The position numbers and the translations under genes were made by a program. Below, piece after piece: positions 24,422 through 32,449 of a stretch of 35,230 bases of DNA. The first letter of the stretch is position 1, and every line of letters starts with the position of its first letter. Under the pieces are notes generated by a model. That model made no database searches. It worked only from the letters and a program-made list of their open reading frames with translations, and had not been told where the DNA came from. The DNA is taken from positions 1 to 35,230 of the forward strand of contig DSBG01000004.1 in NCBI GenBank assembly GCA_011046135.1, in the 5' to 3' direction. This DNA comes from Deltaproteobacteria bacterium. Lineage in GTDB: Bacteria > Desulfobacterota > Desulfomonilia > UBA1062.

Positions 24422-25905
24422 GCAGGTACATCATGGCAATCGATCAGGGTACGACCGGAACCCGCATCATGATCGTGGACAGGGATGGCCTCACAAAGGC
24501 AATGGTCTATTCGGAATTTCCCCAGATCTATCCGCGCCCATCCTGGGTTGAACACGATCCCGAGGTCATCTGGAACACGACGCGGACCGTGATGGCAAAG
24601 GCCCTGAAAACTGCCGGGGCTGATATCGGAGACATCGCGGGAATCGGCATCACCAATCAGAGGGAAACTACCGTTGTGTGGGACAGAGCCACACTCAAGC
24701 CCGTCTATAATGCCATTGTCTGGCAGTGCAGGAGGAGCGCACCAATCTGCGATGAACTGAAAAATCAGGGCTATGAAGACCTGTTCCGGTCAAAGACAGG
24801 GCTCGTGCTCGATGCCTATTTTTCCGGGACCAAGGTGAAGTGGCTCCTCGATGAAATCCCGGGACTGCGAGAGCGTGCCCGCCGAAACGAACTCGCCTTC
24901 GGAACCATCGACAGCTGGCTCATCGCACAGCTCACCGGGGGGACAGTTCACGCAACGGATTACACCAACGCCTCCCGAACCCTGCTGTACAATATTCATG
25001 AAAAGACCTGGGATGACGAACTCCTCGAGATCCTGGACATCCCCAGGGAACTGCTCCCACGGGTGGTACCTTCAGCCGGCATCTTAGGCGGGACCGATGC
25101 GGGCATCCTCGGCGCCTCTGTTCCCATCGCCGGGATCGCCGGGGACCAGCAGGCAGCATTGTTCGGCCAGGGATGCTTCGATCCGGGGCAGGCAAAAAAC
25201 ACCTATGGAACCGGATGTTTTCTCCTGCTGAACACGGGAGACGAAAACGTGCTGCCGGGCAACGGCCTCATCCAGACCCTTGCCTGTACCGGGGAGGGAA
25301 CACCCTGCTATGCCCTCGAAGGATCGGTGTTCATCGCAGGGGCCGTCATCCAGTGGCTTCGTGATGGTCTGGGCCTGATCACGGATGCATCTGAAACCCA
25401 GGCCCTCGCACAGAGCGTGAGCGATTCCCATGGAGTGTACCTGGTTCCCGCCTTTGCGGGGCTCGGGGCTCCCCACTGGGACATGTACGCACGGGGCGCC
25501 ATTCTCGGCCTCACCAGGAGCACTACGAGGGCACACATCGTCCGTGCGGCCCTGGAGGGAATCGCTTACCAGATCCAGGATCTCACCGGCGCCTTCGAGG
25601 AATCCACCGCCACGGCATTCACCGAACTGAAGGCGGATGGCGGAGCGAGCAGAAACGATTTTCTCATGCAGTTCCAGGCAGATGTGCTCGGATACCCGGT
25701 CGACCGCTCGGCCTCCATCGAGTCCACCGGCATGGGGGCAGCCTTCCTGGCTGGCATAGCAACAGGCATGTGGTCGCCCGGCGATCAGCTCCGGGACTTG
25801 AGAAAATCAGACAGGATCTTCCTTCCCACCCTGAGCCAGGAGAACAGGCGAGCTCTCTATGCAGGATGGAAAGAAGCCGTGGCCCGAGTGAAAACGGATT
25901 CCTAG
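24418..25905 (+). CDS. glpK: Glycerol kinase
   Basis: It phosphorylates glycerol to glycerol-3-phosphate. This FGGY-family kinase of 495 residues has AIDQGTTGTR (phosphate 1), GITNQRETTVVWD, WQCRRSAP, AGDQQAALFGQ, YGTGCFLLLNTG, and the C-terminal LKADGGASRNDFLMQFQAD with ESTGMGAAFLAG. The length is standard. It overlaps maf and is followed 3 bp later by the MlaE-like gene. No glycerol facilitator or glycerol-3-phosphate dehydrogenase is present nearby. Confidence 0.95.
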   Translation: MSRYIMAIDQGTTGTRIMIVDRDGLTKAMVYSEFPQIYPRPSWVEHDPEVIWNTTRTVMAKALKTAGADIGDIAGIGITNQRETTVVWDRATLKPVYNAIVWQCRRSAPICDELKNQGYEDLFRSKTGLVLDAYFSGTKVKWLLDEIPGLRERARRNELAFGTIDSWLIAQLTGGTVHATDYTNASRTLLYNIHEKTWDDELLEILDIPRELLPRVVPSAGILGGTDAGILGASVPIAGIAGDQQAALFGQGCFDPGQAKNTYGTGCFLLLNTGDENVLPGNGLIQTLACTGEGTPCYALEGSVFIAGAVIQWLRDGLGLITDASETQALAQSVSDSHGVYLVPAFAGLGAPHWDMYARGAILGLTRSTTRAHIVRAALEGIAYQIQDLTGAFEESTATAFTELKADGGASRNDFLMQFQADVLGYPVDRSASIESTGMGAAFLAGIATGMWSPGDQLRDLRKSDRIFLPTLSQENRRALYAGWKEAVARVKTDS

Positions 25906-25908
25906 GGT

Positions 25909-26676
25909 ATGATTTTCTTCGAGTATCTCGGCAGGACCACTCTGAATTTCTTCGAACAGATCGGAGCCCTGTTCCTGTTCTGCTTCCACACACTCACCTG
26001 GATGGTCCGCCCTCCCCTGTACCTCCGCCAGTACGTCAAGCAGATGGAGTACATCGGCGTGAAATCATCAGTGGTGGTTGTGCTCACCGGACTCTTCACC
26101 GGTATGGTGAGTGCGCTGCAGACGTATCACGGGTTCAGCCTCTTCGGAGCGGAATCTCTGGTGGGGTCCACCACGGCCCTCGGCCTCTTCCGTGAACTGG
26201 GACCCGTGCTTGCCGCGCTCATGGTGACCGCCCGGGCGGGATCTGCCATGACCGCTGAAATCGGGACCATGCGCGTAACAGAGCAGATCGACGCTCTGAC
26301 CGTCATGGCGGTGAATCCCTTCCAGTACCTCGTGATTCCCCGGATCATCGCCGCCATCATCATGATGCCCATGCTGACGCTGCTGTTCGACAGTGTCGGG
26401 CTCCTCGGGGCATATTTCGTGGGGGTGGGCCTGCTGGATATCGACAAGGGCGTGTTCCTGGCCCGGATCATGGAGTACGTCCAGTACAAGGATCTCTTTT
26501 CAGGCCTGGCAAAGGCACTCTTCTTCGGAGCGATCCTGTCCATCGTGGGGTGCTACAAGGGATACACCACGACCGGCGGGGCAGAGGGAGTCGGTCGATC
26601 CACCACCTATTCCGTGGTCATCTCCGCTGTGAGCATCCTGATCGCCGACTATATCCTCACGGCCATCATGTTCTGA
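25909..26676 (+). CDS. MlaE-family ABC transporter permease
   Basis: This 255-residue membrane protein has the MlaE/TrnI pattern: FTGMVSALQTYHGFSLFGAESLVG, ALGLFRELGPVLAALMVTARAGSAMTAEIGTMRVTEQIDAL, and multiple hydrophobic helices ending at ISAVSILIADYILTAIMF. MlaE works with an ATPase (MlaF) and a substrate-binding MCE protein (MlaD) to move phospholipids between membranes. Here neither partner follows; the next gene is convergent. The start lies 3 bp after glpK with only a weak AGGG before it, so translation probably depends on glpK. Confidence 0.92.
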   Translation: MIFFEYLGRTTLNFFEQIGALFLFCFHTLTWMVRPPLYLRQYVKQMEYIGVKSSVVVVLTGLFTGMVSALQTYHGFSLFGAESLVGSTTALGLFRELGPVLAALMVTARAGSAMTAEIGTMRVTEQIDALTVMAVNPFQYLVIPRIIAAIIMMPMLTLLFDSVGLLGAYFVGVGLLDIDKGVFLARIMEYVQYKDLFSGLAKALFFGAILSIVGCYKGYTTTGGAEGVGRSTTYSVVISAVSILIADYILTAIMF

Positions 26677-26700
26677 TCAGACAACCCGGGGAAGATCTCC

Positions 26701-27138
26701 TCACCCTGCCTGCGAAGCAGCGTCGGGGACCTGCATGACGATGGCCTCCACCGGGCACTCGAGGGCGCAGAACCCGCACCCGATGCACTCCTTTGCCCTG
26801 GCGAGATACGCGCAGCCGTGCGTGTTCTTCGCATCCCGGGCATCGGACATCGCCAGGCAGTTGACCGGGCAGACATCGATGCAGATGGTGCACGACATAC
26901 AGGTTTTGCTGGATATCATGGGTTTCTTCCAGCGGGACCGTTTCACCATCTGGCACAGGATACCGAACTGGTCGAGAACAGCTCCCTGCGGACAGATGCG
27001 TCCGCACGCACCGCACTCGATGCACAGGGTCTCATCGATCCTGTGGAGCTTCTGTTTTTTTCCGCTGATCGCCGCAACAGGGCAGAGTTTCGTGCACGCC
27101 TGGCAGCCATTACAGGAATCAGTGATAGAAAATGCCAT
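26701..27138 (-). CDS. Four-cluster ferredoxin subunit of the aldehyde oxidoreductase
   Basis: This 145-residue iron-sulfur protein has sixteen cysteines in four CxxCxxCxxxC sets (9-19, 39-49, 80-90, 118-128), each followed by Pro, as expected for four [4Fe-4S] clusters. Additional Cys at 62, 94 and 109. The start is ATG 27138 with GGGAGGAG upstream; the longer open frame overlaps the oxidoreductase end. It lies 19 bp downstream of the oxidoreductase and probably carries its electrons, as AorA does for AorB in Aromatoleum. BamC beside BamB is a related arrangement. No flavin subunit (AorC) is adjacent. Confidence 0.9.
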   Translation of the reverse strand: MAFSITDSCNGCQACTKLCPVAAISGKKQKLHRIDETLCIECGACGRICPQGAVLDQFGILCQMVKRSRWKKPMISSKTCMSCTICIDVCPVNCLAMSDARDAKNTHGCAYLARAKECIGCGFCALECPVEAIVMQVPDAASQAG

Positions 27139-27157
27139 TGGATCTCCTCCCGTTGCC

Positions 27158-29122
27158 CTAGATGGCGTCGATGCCCAGCCTGACCAGTGTCTGGTCCAAA
27201 GGCCTGCCCGTTTCCGGATCCCAGCCCAACTCTGTCCAATAGTCACGCATCATCTTCTCGATGGCCACGGTCCTCCCCTTGTTGCCGCCCTGGGTCATGG
27301 GCGGCCTTCCCACCGCCCTGTCGGACAGTTTGAAGGACTTCGGATCGATCCCGTGCCTGATGTTGAAGGCCTGTCTGATCGTCTGGATCCGCTGGCCGAT
27401 CTCCAGGTACTGCTCGGGACTCTTGTTCCAACCGGTGACGGCGTTGAGCCAGTCGAAGGTGGGTGTTCTCCTGACGCCCAGGAAGGTCCCGAAGAGGCAG
27501 AGCCCGGAACCATTGACCACGTTCATGTAGCTGCTGCACGCCGCCTCTTCCTGTGCATGCTCCCTGGTTGCGAGAAACTTCCCGTTCTTGTGATAGATCG
27601 CGAACGGCCACTTCCGGGGAAGCCCGGGGACCTTCTTCCAGAGCTGAAACATCTCGTAGTAGAGCTGTGACCCGGTGGTGTGCCGTCCCGGCGTGGGTTC
27701 CACGCTGTAGTGTACGGCAAACCCGGGGTCGCACCTGCCGTCGTGCATGGCGGGCTCCTGTCCGCCAGCATGGATGGCGTATGTGTGCGCTCCCTTCCCG
27801 ATCTTTTCAGCTGCACTTCTGCTGCCGTCCGCGAGGATATCCCCGATACCCTCCCTGTTCACCATCTTATGGATCAACGCGATCATACCGGCGGTATTGC
27901 CCCAGGTGAGATCGATCCCCCCGGTATCGTCCGTGGTGAGGATCCCGTTTTCAAAGCACTCCATGGCAAAGGCAACCGTTGCGCCGGCTGATATGGTGTC
28001 CATGCCGGCACGGTTGAGGTACTCGTTGAGGTAGAAGAGGCTGTCGGTGTCCTCGTTCATGCACAGCCCTCCAAGGGAGAGGACAGACTCGTACTCGGGT
28101 TTGTGCATCCGGGAATACGCTCCTCCGGTAACCGCGCAGATGCCGCCACACCCCAGGGGACATGCATAACAGTGGTACTTCACCACCTCGTGGTTCTTGA
28201 AGATGTCGGGGTCTGCTGACTTCGACTTCTCCATGGGCCAGTCGATATTCGATCCTTTCCAGTTCTTGACGGGTGCGTCCCCCCACTCGGGAGACATCTG
28301 GTTCAGCCCGCTGGTGCCCCACTTTCTCAGGATCAGCTTGTAGATGAAGCCGTCCTGAACCATGGCCGTGGGGAGAATCCGAAGCAGCGCGCCGAGGTAG
28401 CCCATCGTGAACCCCGGACCCAGGGGAACCTCACGCTGGACCCAGGCATTACACTTCCTGCTCAGGGCATTGACTTCTTCCCGGTTGAAGACATTGATAC
28501 GTTTCTTGCCGTCGAGAACCACGGCCTTGAGCCGTTTCGATCCCATGACGGCCCCGAGCCCCGACCTGGCGGCAATGCGCCCCTTGTCGTTGCAGATTCC
28601 CGAAATCAGGGATCGGTTCTCTCCCGCAGGACCGATCACGGCAACCCGCGCGTGGTCTCCTTCGGCGCTGAGGAGCATCTCCTCGGCCTGAACGGTGTCC
28701 TTTCCCCACAGGTGCGAGGCATCCTTGAGCCGGGCCCTTCCGTTCTTCACCAGGAGGTAGACCGGTTTCTCGCTGATGCCAGTGAAAAAAATGCCATCGT
28801 ACCCCGATCGTTTGATTGCGGGAGACAGGCTTCCACCGCAGTTGGCATCGCCCCAGCCACCAGTCAGCGGCGACTTTCCCACAACCATCCACCTGCCCGC
28901 AAACAGGCTTCCGGTTCCCGTCAGCAGGCCGGAGACAAACCCGAGGATATTGTCCGGCCCGAGGGGGTCTGCCTGGGGTGGAATCCTCTGGTAGAGGATC
29001 TGTGCGGCCAGCCCCACACCCGAGAGGTAGTCCTCGTACACCTCGGGTGAAATCGATTCTTCCCGGATCTCACCGGATGTGAGATCCACAAACAGGATCT
29101 TTCCCATGTATCCCCGGCTCAT
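27158..29122 (-). CDS. Aldehyde:ferredoxin oxidoreductase family protein
   Basis: This tungsten or molybdenum pterin enzyme of 654 residues belongs to the AOR family. N-terminal features: MGKILFVDLTSGEI, GFVSGLLTGTGSLFAGR, GKSPLTGGWGDANCGG. The [4Fe-4S] ligands are C318-x2-C321-x3-C325 (HCYACPLGC) and a distal Cys542 in GSGLCLFG. Family members oxidise aldehydes to acids with ferredoxin; BamB of the anaerobic benzoyl-CoA reductase is a relative, but the N-terminus here looks closer to AOR. Substrate is unresolved. The ATG at 29122 has AGGAGG 5 nt upstream and is preferred over the earlier ATG at 29149. It forms a two-gene unit with the ferredoxin and is divergent from the glycyl-radical activase. 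Confidence 0.92.
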   Translation of the reverse strand: MSRGYMGKILFVDLTSGEIREESISPEVYEDYLSGVGLAAQILYQRIPPQADPLGPDNILGFVSGLLTGTGSLFAGRWMVVGKSPLTGGWGDANCGGSLSPAIKRSGYDGIFFTGISEKPVYLLVKNGRARLKDASHLWGKDTVQAEEMLLSAEGDHARVAVIGPAGENRSLISGICNDKGRIAARSGLGAVMGSKRLKAVVLDGKKRINVFNREEVNALSRKCNAWVQREVPLGPGFTMGYLGALLRILPTAMVQDGFIYKLILRKWGTSGLNQMSPEWGDAPVKNWKGSNIDWPMEKSKSADPDIFKNHEVVKYHCYACPLGCGGICAVTGGAYSRMHKPEYESVLSLGGLCMNEDTDSLFYLNEYLNRAGMDTISAGATVAFAMECFENGILTTDDTGGIDLTWGNTAGMIALIHKMVNREGIGDILADGSRSAAEKIGKGAHTYAIHAGGQEPAMHDGRCDPGFAVHYSVEPTPGRHTTGSQLYYEMFQLWKKVPGLPRKWPFAIYHKNGKFLATREHAQEEAACSSYMNVVNGSGLCLFGTFLGVRRTPTFDWLNAVTGWNKSPEQYLEIGQRIQTIRQAFNIRHGIDPKSFKLSDRAVGRPPMTQGGNKGRTVAIEKMMRDYWTELGWDPETGRPLDQTLVRLGIDAI

Positions 29123-29368
29123 ACGTCCTCCTTTTGTGTGCAACAACATCAGGCGCGGTGATGCTCGCCCTGTCCTGCGGCACCAGGTGTACGCCCGTTC
29201 AGATCTCCTGCCTCTGTGTAGGAAAACCCTTCACTGAAAAAAATCTCTCGTGCCGGATGGGCTTCCCGCGTCCCGAACCTGACCGCTTCATATCCGTCAG
29301 CATTGAGTGCGCTCCGCACAGGAGTGCACCCATACTGCACTGAAGACCGGCTCTGTTCGGCGAACGCC
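29123..29368. other. Divergent intergenic region
   Basis: No supported gene. A perfect AGTGCA / TGCACT inverted repeat lies at 29323-29341 with a nearby GTGC/GCAC pair, possibly a regulatory site for one of the diverging genes. No recognised molybdenum or tungsten cofactor riboswitch could be read by eye, though one is not excluded. Confidence 0.4.
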
Positions 29369-29398
29369 TTGACATTTCCCCTCCTGCAGGACTATCAT
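29369..29398 (+). promoter_or_regulatory. Candidate promoter for the glycyl-radical activase
   Basis: TTGACA (29369-29374), 18-bp spacer, TATCAT (29393-29398). The leader to the ATG at 29476 would be about 70 nt. Confidence 0.55.
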
Positions 29399-29475
29399 AC
29401 CACTGTTTTACATTAACACCTTTGTCCAAAAGACAATTGTACGCACTAGGCCACAGGGAGTCAACAGGACATCAC

Positions 29476-30432
29476 ATGCGTTCAGAAAAACCGATGGGAC
29501 TCGCCACAGAAAAACCATCTCAGGACAAAGCCCTGATCTTCGAAATCAAGGGAAACTCGCTGGACGACGGTCCGGGTATCAGGACCGTGGTCTTTTTCAA
29601 GGGCTGCCCATTGAGCTGCTTCTGGTGCCACAATCCCGAGAGCATGAACGCTCGAATCGAACTCTCCTATGACAGGAAAGAATGCATCGGCTGCGATTCA
29701 TGCATCGATGTGTGCGACAAAGGCTCCCTGAGAAGGGACGATCCTTCCTTCATCACCAGGAGTTCCTGCACGCTGTGCATGAAGTGTGTGGAGGTCTGTC
29801 CCGGGGGAGCCCTCTCCCAGGTCGGGAGGTATCTGTCGGTGGAAGAGGTCCTCAAGAAGATCGTCGTGGATCTTCCCTTCTTCACGACCTCGGGAGGAGG
29901 GGTCACCCTTTCCGGCGGGGAACCCACCCTGTACATGCCCTACATCTCGAACCTGATGAGACAACTCCGGCATATGGGGGTCTCGACCCTGATCGAGACG
30001 TGCGGCCTCTTCAATCTCGAGACCTTCATGGAGCTCTGCTACCCCGTGTGTGACCTCATCTACTTCGACATCAAGCTCCTCGACGCCCAGGAGCACAAAA
30101 AGTTCTGTGGAGCCACCAACGACATGATCCTGAAGAATTTCATCCAGCTGAGCCGGACCTGTGCAGAAGAGAAGAAACACCTTCTTCCCCGGGTGCCCCT
30201 GATTCCCGGAATCACGGCAACGGAACGAAACCTCACGGCCATTGCTTCGTTCCTCAGGGAGACGGGACACGAGAAGGTCGAACTCCTGCCGTACAATCCT
30301 TTGTGGAGCGAGAAGCTGGAAAAGATCGGGAGCCGGCGTACCCTGGATGATCATGCTCCCATGAAGACCTGGATGGACCGTGATGACCTGAACCGCTGCA
30401 GGGCCATGTTTTCAGGATTCGAGATCATCTGA
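29476..30432 (+). CDS. Glycyl-radical enzyme activating protein (radical SAM)
   Basis: This 318-residue protein is a radical-SAM activase of the PflA family. It has CxxxCxxC at C44, C48 and C51 (CPLSCFWC), preceded by GNSLDDGPGIRTVVFFKG, then an inserted two-cluster ferredoxin segment (CIGCDSCIDVC and CTLCMKCVEVC), GGGVTLSGGEPT and YFDIKLLD. The extra clusters place it with activases of pyruvate-formate-lyase-like, benzylsuccinate-synthase-like or diol-dehydratase-type enzymes. These install the glycyl radical under strict anaerobiosis. No partner glycyl-radical enzyme is visible in the window. ATG 29476 has AGGA upstream; an earlier TTG at 29422 is a weaker option. Confidence 0.9.
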   Translation: MRSEKPMGLATEKPSQDKALIFEIKGNSLDDGPGIRTVVFFKGCPLSCFWCHNPESMNARIELSYDRKECIGCDSCIDVCDKGSLRRDDPSFITRSSCTLCMKCVEVCPGGALSQVGRYLSVEEVLKKIVVDLPFFTTSGGGVTLSGGEPTLYMPYISNLMRQLRHMGVSTLIETCGLFNLETFMELCYPVCDLIYFDIKLLDAQEHKKFCGATNDMILKNFIQLSRTCAEEKKHLLPRVPLIPGITATERNLTAIASFLRETGHEKVELLPYNPLWSEKLEKIGSRRTLDDHAPMKTWMDRDDLNRCRAMFSGFEII

Positions 30433-30469
30433 GATCATTTTTTCTCCGCAGAGCTCTCACCGCGATGAA

Positions 30470-30632
30470 CCACAGGTTTTTCTTTTATCAGGATTGAGAT
30501 TGGTGGGTCTGCACCTGAAGAACGCCCCCGGCAAAGGGCCACAGGTTCTCCTTTTATCAGAATTGAGATTGATGGGTTTGCACCTGAAGAAAGTTTTTGG
30601 CGAAGAGCCACAGGGTCTCCTTTTATCAGGAG
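30470..30632. repeat. 69-bp tandem repeat, about 2.3 copies
   Basis: Units start at 30470, 30539 and 30608, each beginning CCACAGG and continuing with CTTTTATCAG. The first two also share ATTGAGATTG and TGCACCTGAAGAA. The first two copies differ at scattered positions. It lies between the activase and the convergent endonuclease-fold gene; no gene with a ribosome-binding site covers it. Confidence 0.85.
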
Positions 30633-30681
30633 AACGACACACTTTTTCTCTGGAGGCTCGTGTCGGGAAGCGGGAAAGGAA

Positions 30682-31512
30682 TCAGGCCACCCGGCATGCT
30701 GGCCAGGGATCACGCATCCCGGGACACACCCCTTCCGGGAGGACGACCTCCACGGCAACGGGAAGGTGGTCTGACTGCCGGTAGGGCAGCACCATGGCGT
30801 GTGCGATGTGAATGCTTCGGGAGACCAGAATGTGGTCGAAATGCATCCTCGGACTCCAGCTGGGATAGGTGAGCATGTCCGCAGCAGGCATCTTCAGTTC
30901 GTTCTCGTGGATGAGGAGATTCATCTCCTCGCTGCCTGCGCTGCAGTTGAGGTCACCCATGACGATCACGTGGGGAAGTCCCCTAATGAGCCTGGAGAGA
31001 AACTCCACCTGTCGCATCCTCGCCTTTGCGCTCAACGAGAGGTGCACGAGCAGGAGCACGAGGGGGTCTTCCCTGGTTCCCAGATGGGCCATCAGGGCGC
31101 CGCGACCCGGAACCCGAGACGGGAGGGCATACCTGCTGAGCGAGGTGCAGGGGTATCTGCTGAGAATTCCCATGCTGTGCTGTGCGATCCTGCCCCAGTG
31201 TCTGTTGGTCTGATCATACCAGTGGGGAAATTCCGCCTGCTCGGCGAGGTACTGGGCAAAGTTTACATACCCGCCCCTGTGGCTCCCACTGTCCAGCTCC
31301 TGCAGCCCGACGACATCGAAGGACCTGATGATGTGAGCGATGTTGTTCAGGTTTTTCAGCCTGTGTCTGAAGGGGAGGAAATGCTTCCACCCATGGAGCA
31401 GGTAGTGCCGGTATTTCGAGGCAGCGATGCCCATGTGAACATTGTAGCTGAGAAGCCGCAGTCGTTCACCACCAGTGTCCGACGACCAGGACTGTGGGCC
31501 AACGGTCTTCAT
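30682..31512 (-). CDS. Endonuclease/exonuclease/phosphatase family protein
   Basis: This 276-residue protein has the metal-dependent EEP fold: LLSYNVHMG from residue 20 (Asn24), GLQELDSG with catalytic Glu72, MGDLNCSAGS, FDHILVS and the C-terminal SDHLPV. The family includes nucleases, phosphodiesterases and phospholipases; this subtype, with YVNFAQYLAEQ and a GRIAQHSMGILSRYP segment, resembles proteins related to E. coli YbhP near cardiolipin synthases. Its substrate cannot be decided from sequence. There is no signal peptide, so it is cytoplasmic. The start ATG at 31512 lacks a good Shine-Dalgarno sequence and is less certain than the rest. Confidence 0.87.
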   Translation of the reverse strand: MKTVGPQSWSSDTGGERLRLLSYNVHMGIAASKYRHYLLHGWKHFLPFRHRLKNLNNIAHIIRSFDVVGLQELDSGSHRGGYVNFAQYLAEQAEFPHWYDQTNRHWGRIAQHSMGILSRYPCTSLSRYALPSRVPGRGALMAHLGTREDPLVLLLVHLSLSAKARMRQVEFLSRLIRGLPHVIVMGDLNCSAGSEEMNLLIHENELKMPAADMLTYPSWSPRMHFDHILVSRSIHIAHAMVLPYRQSDHLPVAVEVVLPEGVCPGMRDPWPACRVA

Positions 31513-31705
31513 CTCGGGGGGAACGTCCGGTTCATGTGGATCGCGTGCTCTCTCCCGCTGTGTGATCGCTCCGGCAGGGAAAACCCTTCTCTGGAATCCG
31601 GGGGTGCGTGTTCGCTTTTCACAGGATTTCCTTTGTCGTGCAGTCTCGTGTCTCGCCTGCTGGGATCCTAGTCGAAGGACTCTCGAGATGCAAGGGCTTT
31701 CTGAT

Positions 31706-31724
31706 AAAAAACCCCCGGAGGAGG
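31706..31724 (-). terminator. Candidate terminator after the thioredoxin gene
   Basis: On the minus strand CCTCC and GGGGG can pair (one T-G wobble) around a 3-base loop, followed by TTTTTT. The stem is short, so it is tentative. Confidence 0.4.
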
Positions 31725-31737
31725 ATCGTTTTCCGGA

Positions 31738-32187
31738 TCAGATCACAGACTGGATGTAGCGCTCCAACTCCTGCCTGGAGCGTGCTCCCGTAAGGGAATT
31801 CACCAGGGTTCCATCCTTGAAGAAGAGCAGCGTCGGGATGCTCCTGATGGAAAACCGCGAAGCGGTTTGCGGATTCTCGTCCACATTGATTTTCGCAATC
31901 TTGATTTTCCCGGCGTACGCTTCCGCGAGCTGATCGAGTATCGGGGTCACCGTTCTGCATGGCCCGCACCAGGGGGCCCAGAAATCCACGAGCACAGCCC
32001 CGGGGTATGCAAGCACGTCATCCTTGAATCCGGCATCGGTCACCTCGACGGGACGATGGAACACGCCCGGGGACGTGATCGGCCCGTGACACGTTCCGCA
32101 CCGGGCCTGTTCCCCTGTGCGAGACGCTGGAATCCTGTTCCTGGATTTGCACCTGGGACACTGAACAATGACAGCCTCATGTTTCAT
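31738..32187 (-). CDS. trxC: Thioredoxin 2 type (zinc-ribbon thioredoxin)
   Basis: This 149-residue thioredoxin has an N-terminal zinc ribbon with CPRC at 10-13 and CGTC at 30-33, then the thioredoxin fold with the active site WCGPC (Cys74 and Cys77) in DFWAPWCGPCR, and SIPTLLFFKDG with the cis-proline. This is the TrxC layout, which reduces disulfides under oxidative stress. The ATG has GGAGGG upstream and its own candidate promoter. The neighbouring genes give no further clue. Confidence 0.92.
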   Translation of the reverse strand: MKHEAVIVQCPRCKSRNRIPASRTGEQARCGTCHGPITSPGVFHRPVEVTDAGFKDDVLAYPGAVLVDFWAPWCGPCRTVTPILDQLAEAYAGKIKIAKINVDENPQTASRFSIRSIPTLLFFKDGTLVNSLTGARSRQELERYIQSVI

Positions 32188-32235
32188 GGGGTAGCCCTCC
32201 CCTTGATTTTCCCCTCAGCATGTCTGAGTGTTTCT

Positions 32236-32264
32236 TTAATAGGTGCTCATGATCACCTTTCCAA
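32236..32264 (-). promoter_or_regulatory. Candidate promoter for trxC
   Basis: On the minus strand: TTGGAA (32259-32264), 17-bp spacer, TATTAA (32236-32241), about 45 bp before the start codon. Confidence 0.5.
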
Positions 32265-32319
32265 GGGGGAGAGCTGCAACACCTGGTCCCACAATTCGGC
32301 TTCTTTCAGTCGATCTGTA

Positions 32320-32349
32320 TTGACACAAAAATCATGCCCATGATACACG
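32320..32349 (+). promoter_or_regulatory. Candidate promoter for the acyl-CoA synthetase
   Basis: TTGACA (32320-32325), 18-bp spacer, TACACG (32344-32349). It is divergent from the trxC promoter. The leader would be about 95 nt. Confidence 0.45.
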
Positions 32350-32449
32350 CTCAGTGCATCATTCATTCCCACCAGTCCCAAGGCAGGGTTTGATTGCGAC
32401 ACAGGCACCACCTCACCACAGAACGATGGAACCAGGGAGGCAACCAGAG

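Noticed and set aside
26735-27670. Plus-strand frame of 311 codons over the ferredoxin and oxidoreductase
   Set aside because: Antisense to two strongly supported genes; no ribosome-binding site.
29123-29368. Possible molybdenum/tungsten cofactor riboswitch before the oxidoreductase
   Set aside because: The location would suit one, but I could not match the conserved elements by eye; only a small inverted repeat is visible. A covariance-model search would decide.
30799-31671. Plus-strand frame of 290 codons over the endonuclease-fold gene
   Set aside because: The opposite strand carries the complete EEP motif set, so this is a shadow.
30620-31711. TTTTATCAGAA in the 69-bp repeat and its inverse near 31701, flanking the endonuclease-fold gene
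   Set aside because: About 11 bases of match is too short to argue for a mobile cassette, and no transposase or target duplication is seen.
32253-32366. Small minus-strand frame upstream of trxC (MNDALSVYHGHDFCVN...)
   Set aside because: Composition looks protein-like, but there is only a weak GGTGGG before the ATG, it overlaps the divergent promoter region, and no family is recognised.
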